Shown here in pieces: positions 1 to 5,038 of a DNA stretch of 17,149 nucleotides. Every line of letters begins with the position of its first letter. Positions within the stretch are counted from its first letter, which is position 1. The position numbers and the translations under genes are program-made. A model generated the notes under the pieces. It did no database searches, was not told the origin of the DNA, and saw only the letters and a list, made by a program, of their open reading frames with translations. This stretch comes from an uncultured Prevotellaceae bacterium (GTDB lineage Bacteria; Bacteroidota; Bacteroidia; Bacteroidales; Muribaculaceae): assembly GCA_937904375.1 (NCBI GenBank), contig CALDIG010000009.1, forward strand, positions 1 through 17,149, in the 5' to 3' direction.

Positions 1-130
1 ACGGTGTAGTTAATACTGCCACATCGCATCAGTTTTCAATATCCTCTTAGCTATACTAATGACAAATATGTAAACTTGATACTATTAATATAATAAATAA
101 CTTGTCTGTAACTCATCAAATACTTAAAAT

Positions 131-808
131 ATGAAAACTAATCTCTTTAGATTATTCTTGCTCGCTTATTTGGCGACTATGATCCCGCAACTGGCAAGCG
201 CCTACGATTTTAAAATCAATGGCTTGTGCTATAACAAGAACAGCGATGGCGAGGGGTTCTGGGGACGCATGAACGGCAACGGTCCCGCGGTGGCGGTCAC
301 CATCCACGAACTCAAAGCGGGCTACAACTTCACCGCCTACCGCGGCGCAAAAACCAACGCCTGCAAAGAAGAGCCCAACGAGCGCTACCTCAGCGACGAC
401 GAGTGGCGAGCACTCCCCATTTGGCAACAGGCTAAGCCCGGTGATTTCATGAAGATTTTCTGGAACCGCGACGACGACAGCGGAGCCATCATCGGCGACA
501 ACGGCGTTAAAGGCGACCTGCAGGAGCACGGGCACAGCGTCATCTTCTTGGGAATCGACAGCGATGGATTCGTCACCTACTGGAGCAGCAACGGTCCCGG
601 CGAGAACCCCGCCGAGATGGGCTACGGCATAGGCCGCTGCGACAAGACCAAGATTCAACGGGTGGTATTCACACGCATCACTAACCCCGAGAAATTTGAC
701 AACGCCAAGAAAATGCCGCCCAAGCACACCAATCAATACATCTATGACCTCAACGGCAAGAAACACAGCACCACCAAAGAACTGAAAAAACACAGCGGAA
801 TAAAATGA
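131..808 (+). CDS. Secreted protein of unknown function, possible amidase-like fold
   Basis: 225 residues. The first 24 form a clear signal peptide: Lys at 2, a hydrophobic stretch from about 5 to 20, and a likely cut after LASA. The mature protein begins YDFKINGLCYN, which resembles the start of many Bacteroidales BspA-type secreted proteins. Around residues 102-155 there is a pattern reminiscent of NlpC/P60 or CHAP amidases: KPGDFMKIFW, then a Gly-His-Ser at 134-136 (EHGHSVIFLGID), then a beta-strand with VTYWSSNG. The nucleophilic Cys is not certain; Cys78 is the best placed, Cys33 and Cys170 are alternatives. The C-terminus is Lys-rich and contains YIYDLNGKK. The reading frame is GC-rich, whereas the 130 nt upstream are AT-rich and show no TAnnTTTG promoter. 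Its stop overlaps the start of the thioesterase gene (ATGA), so the two are probably co-transcribed and translationally coupled. That it is a real secreted protein is well supported; any enzymatic role is a guess. Confidence 0.75.
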   Translation: MKTNLFRLFLLAYLATMIPQLASAYDFKINGLCYNKNSDGEGFWGRMNGNGPAVAVTIHELKAGYNFTAYRGAKTNACKEEPNERYLSDDEWRALPIWQQAKPGDFMKIFWNRDDDSGAIIGDNGVKGDLQEHGHSVIFLGIDSDGFVTYWSSNGPGENPAEMGYGIGRCDKTKIQRVVFTRITNPEKFDNAKKMPPKHTNQYIYDLNGKKHSTTKELKKHSGIK

Positions 809-1569
809 TAGAAAGCAACCCAAACTTGAAAGAATACAAGCAGTCGTTCTATCTCTCGGCAGGAGAATGTAACCCGCAGGCCGAGATGCCTGTCACATTG
901 CTCATGAACAGGATAATAGAAGTAGCCACCAACCATGCCAACACCTGGGGAGTGGGATATGCCCGTCTCATCGAGGACAACCAGGGATGGGTGCTCTCGC
1001 GAGTCACCATCGAGATGAAGCGCTATCCGCATGTAGATGAATGGTACTCCCTAACCACTTGGGTGGAGGACTACAACCGCCACTTCTCGCAGCGCAACAT
1101 GGAAATCGCCGACCAGCAGGGAAACGCCATTGGATATGTGAGAACCATCTGGGTAGTGATAAATCTCACTACACGCGAGAGCGTTGACATCTCCAAGCTC
1201 AGCTACATCAGCGAGAACGTCTCTGAACGACTTTGCCCCATCGAGCCTCAAAGCCGCCTAAGACCCTTTGAGCCAACGAGAAGCGAGACCTATCGCTTCC
1301 GTTATTCCGACATCGACTTCAATGGTCATGTCAACACCGTGCGCTACATCGAGCACCTTGTCAACCAGTTCCCCATGCAGCACCACGCTAGCAATATGGT
1401 GAAGCGATTGGAGCTGGCTTTCGTCAAGGAAGCATATTATGACAGCACCGCCCAAATCATTATCAACGACAGCGACCCCTGCGATGTGCGTCTCGACATC
1501 AACGCCGACGACATCACACGAGTCCGCTCCCGGTTCATCTTCCAAAAACGCCCAAAAAAGCCTACTTAG
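805..1569 (+). CDS. Acyl-ACP thioesterase (FatA/FatB-like, double hotdog)
   Basis: 254 residues, the usual size for bacterial members of the acyl-ACP thioesterase family. The family hydrolyses acyl-ACP to release free fatty acids in the cytosol. No signal peptide is present. The N-terminal hotdog includes NRIIEVATNHA (35-45) and a WVEDY segment near 86-90. The second hotdog carries the diagnostic motif SDIDFNGHVNTVRYIEH (168-184), with Asp171, Asn173 and His175 in the positions of the plant catalytic Asp-x-Asn-x-His. Glu209 in LELAFVKEAYYDS lines up with the plant Glu-Cys pair; the following Cys is Ala here. This fits the view that Glu rather than Cys is catalytic (alignment made by eye). The ATG lies within the stop of the preceding gene (ATGA), which suggests coupling. 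Downstream it converges on fcl, only 42 nt away. The family call is firm; the preferred chain length cannot be read from sequence. Confidence 0.93.
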   Translation: MIESNPNLKEYKQSFYLSAGECNPQAEMPVTLLMNRIIEVATNHANTWGVGYARLIEDNQGWVLSRVTIEMKRYPHVDEWYSLTTWVEDYNRHFSQRNMEIADQQGNAIGYVRTIWVVINLTTRESVDISKLSYISENVSERLCPIEPQSRLRPFEPTRSETYRFRYSDIDFNGHVNTVRYIEHLVNQFPMQHHASNMVKRLELAFVKEAYYDSTAQIIINDSDPCDVRLDINADDITRVRSRFIFQKRPKKPT

Positions 1570-1574
1570 GCAGG

Positions 1575-1599
1575 AATTATTACCTCTGAGGCAATAATT
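1575..1599. terminator. Weak hairpin between convergent genes
   Basis: AATTATT at 1575-1581 pairs with AATAATT at 1593-1599, around an inner CCT/AGG pairing. It sits in the 42-nt gap between the convergent thioesterase and fcl genes, where a bidirectional terminator is expected. The stem is AT-rich and there is no strong T tract, so the call is tentative. Confidence 0.35.
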
Positions 1600-1623
1600 G
1601 TGAATTGTGCATTATGCATTGAA
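1596..1623. repeat. Short heptamer array covering the fcl stop
   Basis: Four 7-nt units in phase: AATTGTG, AATTGTG, CATTATG, CATTGAA. The fcl stop codon (complement of 1612-1614) lies inside the third unit. It is short and degenerate, but the 7-nt period recurs in other spacers of this window (2865-2899, 4822-4987, 15076-15161). Confidence 0.5.
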
Positions 1624-2685
1624 TAAATACCATCGGTAAAGTGCCGGGACGCCTTTTTCTATCTCCATGGTGTGACGCCAGCCTAGGGAGTGGAGTTTTG
1701 AGACGTCGGTGAGTTTGCGCAGGGTGCCGTCGGGTTTGGTGCTGTCCCATTCAATGGTGCCGTTATAACCCACTGTAGTTTTCACTAGCTCAGCAAGCTG
1801 CTTGATGGTGATTTCCTTGCCGCTGCCTATGTTGATGTGGCAGTTGCGCACTTCTGGGTCGATGCCCCGCACGTCGTCGAAGTCGATATGCTCAAGGCAA
1901 TAAACGCTGGCATCGGCCATATCCTCGCTCCAGAGGAACTCGCGGATTGGTGCGCCAGTGCCCCATAGCAGCAGCCTCTCGCCATTGATGCCGTAGCGGT
2001 CGAGCAATGCCTCAATCTCCTCTTGCGGTGCCTTGCCGTCGATGCCTTCCACCGGGCGGCGGTCAAGGTCGGTACGCAGTGCGTCCCAATTGCCCTCGTT
2101 GAGCATCTTGGCGAGGTGCATCTTGCGAATCATCGCCGGCATCACGTGACTGGTCTCAAGGTTGAAGTTATCGTTGGGACCATAGAGGTTAGTGGGCATC
2201 ACAGCGATATAGTTGGTGCCATATTGCAGATTGAAGCTCTCGCACATCTTCAAGCCTGCGATTTTGGCTATTGCGTAAGGTTCGTTGGTATATTCCAAAG
2301 GTGCGGTGAGCAATGCGGTCTCGGGGATAGGTTGCGGTGCCTCACGGGGATAGATGCAGGTACTACCCAGGAAGAGCAGTTTCTTCACGCCATGCCTCCA
2401 GCTCTCCCCTATCACATTCTGCTGAATTTGAAGGTTTTGATAGATAAAGTCGGCACGATATTTCAGGTTTGCCATGATACCACCCACATGAGCGGCGGCA
2501 AGTACCACATACTCAGGCTGCTCTTCATCAAAAAACCGACGCACCGCCACAGCATCCATCAGGTCAAGTTCGCTGTGAGTGCGCCCAATTAGATTAGTAT
2601 AACCCTTTTTCTCAAGGCTTTTCCAAATCGCCGAGCCTACCAATCCCCGATGCCCAGCAACGTAAATTTTAGAATTTTTATCCAT
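1612..2685 (-). CDS. fcl: GDP-L-fucose synthase
   Basis: Converts GDP-4-keto-6-deoxy-D-mannose to GDP-L-fucose with NADPH (epimerase plus reductase), the second step after Gmd. With the start at the ATG complementary to 2683-2685 the protein is 357 residues. It is an extended-SDR enzyme: the nucleotide-binding AGHRGLVGSAIW is at 10-21, the catalytic Ser in LGSTCIYP at 108, and Tyr137-x3-Lys141 in EPYAIAK. An insertion of about 45 residues (roughly 208-252, containing a run that includes GIDGKAPQEEIEALLDRYG) makes it longer than the E. coli enzyme of about 320 residues; such long forms are common in Bacteroidetes. The frame stays open for 70 more codons upstream to a GTG at 2895, but that stretch translates the 8-nt tandem array into low-complexity Leu/Phe/Ser/Cys, so I reject it. 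It is transcribed after gmd with a 210-nt repeat-filled gap and no promoter of its own that I can see. Confidence 0.96.
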   Translation of the reverse strand: MDKNSKIYVAGHRGLVGSAIWKSLEKKGYTNLIGRTHSELDLMDAVAVRRFFDEEQPEYVVLAAAHVGGIMANLKYRADFIYQNLQIQQNVIGESWRHGVKKLLFLGSTCIYPREAPQPIPETALLTAPLEYTNEPYAIAKIAGLKMCESFNLQYGTNYIAVMPTNLYGPNDNFNLETSHVMPAMIRKMHLAKMLNEGNWDALRTDLDRRPVEGIDGKAPQEEIEALLDRYGINGERLLLWGTGAPIREFLWSEDMADASVYCLEHIDFDDVRGIDPEVRNCHINIGSGKEITIKQLAELVKTTVGYNGTIEWDSTKPDGTLRKLTDVSKLHSLGWRHTMEIEKGVPALYRWYLFNA

Positions 2686-2699
2686 CTTTTTTATAGATA

Positions 2700-2827
2700 A
2701 CAAGAAGACAAGAAAACAAGAAAACAAGAAAACAAGAAGGCAAGAAGACAAGAAAACAAGAAGACAAGAAGACAAGAAAACAAGAAAACAAGAAGACAAG
2801 AAGACAAGAAAACAAGAAGGCAAGAAA
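2700..2827. repeat. 8-nt tandem array, 16 units
   Basis: Sixteen contiguous 8-nt units in perfect phase, consensus ACAAGAAR. The last base alternates A or G, and the first base is G in units 6 and 16; a degenerate unit follows to 2836. Because 8 is not a multiple of 3, all three frames on each strand read cyclic versions of one 8-codon string, and none contains a stop. On the minus strand it is a T-rich tract (CTTGTTTT, CTTGTCTT) between the gmd stop and the fcl start, ending 15 nt before the fcl ATG. Length change by slippage is plausible and would alter gmd-fcl spacing without breaking either gene. Confidence 0.95.
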
Positions 2828-2847
2828 AACAAGAGGAAAAGAAACAC

Positions 2848-2863
2848 AGCCGCACAAGCGGCT
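2848..2863 (-). terminator. GC hairpin followed by T-rich repeat tract, possible attenuator
   Basis: AGCCGC (2848-2853) and GCGGCT (2858-2863) form a 6-bp perfect stem with a 4-nt loop. Read in the gmd to fcl direction it is followed by GTGTTTCTTTTCCTC and then the T-rich octamer array, which resembles an intrinsic terminator. fcl must still be expressed, so it would be leaky, or an attenuator that an antiterminator overcomes. Confidence 0.4.
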
Positions 2864-2864
2864 T

Positions 2865-2899
2865 CACTTAACACTTTACACTTACTACTTAACACTTAC
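2865..2899. repeat. Heptamer array overlapping the gmd stop
   Basis: Five 7-nt units in phase: CACTTAA, CACTTTA, CACTTAC, TACTTAA, CACTTAC. In another register the unit is ACTTAAC, one base from the ACTAAAC heptamer of the dispersed element at 4790-5016 and 15044-15190. The gmd stop (complement of 2896-2898) lies within the last unit. Confidence 0.7.
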
Positions 2900-3975
2900 A
2901 AATGATAGACCTTGCGGATGTGTTGCAAGTCGTGGTCAACCATTAGCTTTACAAGTTGGTCGAAGGAGGTCTTGCGGGGGTTCCAGCCAAGCTGGGTCTT
3001 TGCCTTAGTGGGGTCGCCAAGTAGCTGGTCAACCTCGGCGGGACGGAAGTATTTCTTATCTACCTCCACAATCACCTTTCCAGTGGCTTTATCGATGCCT
3101 TTCTCGTCTAGCCCCTCGCCCTGCCACTCAAGCTCTATGCCAGCATAATGGAACGCTAAGGAACAGAATTCACGCACCGAGTGGTACTCGCCAGTGGCAA
3201 TGACAAAGTCGTCGGGCTCTGGTTGTTGCAGTATGAGCCACATGCACTCCACATAGTCGCGGGCATAGCCCCAGTCGCGCTTGGCATTGAGGTTGCCCAA
3301 GTAGAGTTTGTCTTGCAGACCGTTGACGATGCGCGCTGCGGCGAACGTTATCTTGCGAGTCACGAAATTCTCGCCTCGACGCTCGCTCTCATGGTTGAAG
3401 AGGATGCCATTGGCGGTGTACATGCCGTAACTCTCACGATAGTTCTTCATAATCCAATAGCTATAGAGCTTAGCTACGGCGTATGGGCTGCGAGGGTAAA
3501 ATGGCGTGGTCTCGCTCTGAGGCACTTCCTGAACCTTGCCATAGAGTTCGCTCGTGCTAGCCTGGTAAATCTTTGTCACCCTTTCGCGATGGGTGATGCG
3601 CACCGCCTCAAGCAGGCGCAGAGTGCCCACGGCATCGGCCTCGGCAGTGTATTCAGGCACGTCAAACGACACCTTCACATGGCTCTGTGCGGCAAGGTTG
3701 TAAATCTCGTCGGGCTTGATGGTCTCGATAAGGCGAATGAGCGAACTCGAGTCGGTCATGTCCCCATAGTGCAGGTTGATGAGTCGCTGCTGACGCATGT
3801 CACGCACCCACTCGTCGAGATACAGATGCTCAATGCGACCAGTGTTGAACGAACTGCTGCGACGGATGATGCCATGCACCTCATATCCCTTCTCAAGCAG
3901 CAACTCCGCCAAATAACTGCCATCTTGACCGGTAATACCGGTTATTAACGCTACCTTTTGATTATTCTCGTTCAT
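2896..3975 (-). CDS. gmd: GDP-mannose 4,6-dehydratase
   Basis: First committed step of GDP-L-fucose synthesis: oxidation at C4, dehydration and reduction at C6 of GDP-D-mannose, giving GDP-4-keto-6-deoxy-mannose, which Fcl uses. With the start at 3975 the protein has 359 residues, typical for the family. Visible are the NAD(P)-binding Gly pattern in ITGITGQDGSYLAELL (Gly13, Gly16, Gly19), the RRSSSFNTGRIEHLY segment at 38-52 typical of Gmd, the active-site region QASTSELYGKVQE with Thr141 and Glu143, and Tyr165-x3-Lys169 in SPYAVAK. The frame extends 21 codons upstream to 4038, but that segment contains a -33/-7 promoter, so the start at MNENNQKVALITG is preferred. It follows upxY by 77 nt and precedes fcl. 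Its own promoter suggests gmd-fcl can be expressed without upxY. Confidence 0.97.
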   Translation of the reverse strand: MNENNQKVALITGITGQDGSYLAELLLEKGYEVHGIIRRSSSFNTGRIEHLYLDEWVRDMRQQRLINLHYGDMTDSSSLIRLIETIKPDEIYNLAAQSHVKVSFDVPEYTAEADAVGTLRLLEAVRITHRERVTKIYQASTSELYGKVQEVPQSETTPFYPRSPYAVAKLYSYWIMKNYRESYGMYTANGILFNHESERRGENFVTRKITFAAARIVNGLQDKLYLGNLNAKRDWGYARDYVECMWLILQQPEPDDFVIATGEYHSVREFCSLAFHYAGIELEWQGEGLDEKGIDKATGKVIVEVDKKYFRPAEVDQLLGDPTKAKTQLGWNPRKTSFDQLVKLMVDHDLQHIRKVYHL

Positions 3976-4002
3976 TTTACCCTTGATTATTGTTTTAACA
4001 TA

Positions 4003-4033
4003 CAAAGATACACACTTTTTCTTTAAACCCAAT
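4003..4033 (-). promoter_or_regulatory. Probable gmd promoter
   Basis: On the minus strand, TATCTTTG (4010-4003) matches TAnnTTTG exactly. ATTG at 4033-4030 matches the -33 TTTG in three of four bases, with a 19-nt spacer. The start site would be about 20 nt before the gmd ATG at 3975. Confidence 0.6.
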
Positions 4034-4052
4034 AACATTAGAGAGATTATTT

Positions 4053-4631
4053 CTACTTTGGCAATTTCTCGAGCAGAGAGGGATGTATCGAAGTAGTTGC
4101 CACAGCCACTAAGCCTGTGACACTCACCACCACGCGGCTGTTGCCCTTCACTCGCTGTAAGACGCCCTCGGCACCTTCGAAAGGACCTCCCAAGATGCGC
4201 ACCCTGTCGCCACGTGTGAATTGCCCAGGCTTTGGGGTGATATACTCGAGTTGCTCCTCATAGGTACCTGCCACGGCAATGAAATTGTTCATCTCTCGGT
4301 CGGGCACCACCACAGGCTTCTTGGTGGCCGGGTTCATGATGTAGCGTATGGGTAGCTTGGTGGTTGCCTTATATTCCTTCATCAGCGACGGTTCGATGTG
4401 AAAAAAGATGAGATTGTGGATTGAGGGCACAAGCTTCTTCACACGTCTGCCCCTGCGAGTCCCCATAACATATTTCATGGGCACAAAACTCTCTATGCCA
4501 CGCACGTCGAGGTCGTCCTTCACCTTCATCTCGCGGTTGAAAGTAACGCGGATGGCATACCACACCTTGGCTTCAGGCTCCTGCGTCACATTATTTATCA
4601 TACTATTTTTTATATCTCGCTGCTCCATCAT
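4053..4631 (-). CDS. UpxY-like NusG-family transcription antiterminator
   Basis: 192 residues. The N-terminal NGN domain starts at VWYAIRVTFNREMKVKDDL (23-41). A basic patch TRRGRRVKK follows (58-66), and the C-terminal KOW motif is at about 140-160 (GDRVRILGGPFEGAEGVLQR). This is the UpxY type: specialised NusG paralogues of Bacteroidales that sit first in capsule or surface-glycan operons and help RNA polymerase through them. Here it sits 77 nt before gmd on the same strand, which fits a role in surface polysaccharide expression, but only two sugar-nucleotide genes follow and no glycosyltransferase, flippase or polymerase is present. The start is uncertain: ATGATG at 4631/4628, or Met11 at 4601. 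The predicted transcription start lies only about 12 nt before 4631, so the later start would give a more usual leader. No Shine-Dalgarno site decides it. Confidence 0.88.
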   Translation of the reverse strand: MMEQRDIKNSMINNVTQEPEAKVWYAIRVTFNREMKVKDDLDVRGIESFVPMKYVMGTRRGRRVKKLVPSIHNLIFFHIEPSLMKEYKATTKLPIRYIMNPATKKPVVVPDREMNNFIAVAGTYEEQLEYITPKPGQFTRGDRVRILGGPFEGAEGVLQRVKGNSRVVVSVTGLVAVATTSIHPSLLEKLPK

Positions 4632-4648
4632 GATTACAGTTTATTCTG

Positions 4649-4679
4649 CAAAAATAAAATGAGATTTTTGATTTGCAAA
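4649..4679 (-). promoter_or_regulatory. Promoter of the upxY-gmd-fcl cassette
   Basis: Perfect match to the Bacteroidetes primary-sigma promoter on the minus strand: TTTG at 4679-4676, 19-nt spacer, TATTTTTG at 4656-4649. The transcript should begin near 4643-4645, leaving only about 12 nt before the first possible upxY start. Confidence 0.8.
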
Positions 4680-4736
4680 ATTTTCTCGTAAAAATGTCGT
4701 GCGTTGAAAATAAAAATCAAAAATTTCGTCTTTGAT

Positions 4737-4767
4737 TTTGTATTTCACAAGGCTTGCAGTAATTTTG
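4737..4767 (+). promoter_or_regulatory. Promoter of dgt
   Basis: TTTG at 4737-4740, 19-nt spacer, TAATTTTG at 4760-4767, followed by CAC. Both boxes are perfect. The start site near 4772 gives a dgt leader of about 265 nt that contains the dispersed element at 4790-5016. It is divergent from the upxY promoter about 60 nt away. Confidence 0.78.
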
Positions 4768-4789
4768 CACATAATTTAATAAAGACAAG

Positions 4790-5016
4790 TTTCTAAAGTT
4801 CTAAAACTTTATAAACTTGAAGTTTAGAGGTTATAGTTTAAATAAAATGCTCACGCTCTCAAGGCTTTAAGCAAGCTTAGCCTTGTCTCGCTTAATCGCA
4901 TTTTTAGTGTTTAGAGAAATGTTTTTTTCAAATTTTTCTATATTTCACACTGATTATCCTCTAAACTCTAACCACTAAACATTAAACTTTGAGCAAGTTA
5001 ACAACTTGCGAAACTT
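4790..5016. repeat. Dispersed heptamer-bearing element, copy 1 (in dgt leader)
   Basis: Matches 15044-15190 in the same orientation. After removing a 66-nt insertion (4841-4906) and two extra heptamers (14 nt), 147 nt align without gaps, with about 9 differences counted by hand. Order of parts: a small hairpin AAAGTT-CTAA-AACTTT (4795-4810); four GTTTAGN-type heptamers (4822-4915, the third split by the insertion); an AT-rich core containing TATATTTCACACTGATTATC; four heptamers of the reverse-complement type TCTAAAC, TCTAACC, ACTAAAC, ATTAAAC (4960-4987); and a perfect hairpin GCAAGTT-AAC-AACTTGC (4993-5009). It contains no coding frame. Apart from this element and the two divergent promoters, the 407-nt gap 4632-5038 holds nothing I recognise. 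Confidence 0.9.
4841..4906. mobile_element. 66-nt palindromic insertion inside copy 1
   Basis: Absent from the second copy at the equivalent point (after 15094). Its ends carry AAAATGC (4844-4850) and GCATTTT (4898-4904). Its centre holds AAGGCT (4861-4866) and AGCCTT (4879-4884) around TAAGC-AA-GCTTA, so it can fold as one imperfect hairpin. TTTA occurs directly before it (4837-4840) and at its end (4903-4906), consistent with a 4-bp target duplication. It is too small to code for anything; it resembles a REP/MITE-like unit. Confidence 0.6.
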
Positions 5017-5038
5017 AAATAATAAAGATTTCTAGATT

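Noticed and set aside
1..130. A promoter or gene end before the first gene
   Set aside because: No TTTG or TAnnTTTG on the plus strand and no recognisable coding end; only AT-rich sequence.
2700..2836. CRISPR array
   Set aside because: Units are 8 nt and contiguous, with no unique spacers and no cas genes.
2686..2895. A 70-codon N-terminal extension of fcl reading through the octamer array from a GTG
   Set aside because: It translates only repeat DNA into low-complexity Leu/Phe/Ser/Cys; the ATG at 2685 gives the normal SDR N-terminus. The open frame is a by-product of the stop-free 8-nt period.
3181..3948. A 255-codon frame antisense to gmd, and similar long antisense frames at 152-823, 2023-2592 and 8819-9634
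   Set aside because: All lie opposite well-supported genes, show composition mirrored from the sense codons and resemble no known protein.
3976..4038. A 21-residue N-terminal extension of Gmd
   Set aside because: It overlaps a -33/-7 promoter and precedes the conserved start of the Rossmann fold by an unusual length.
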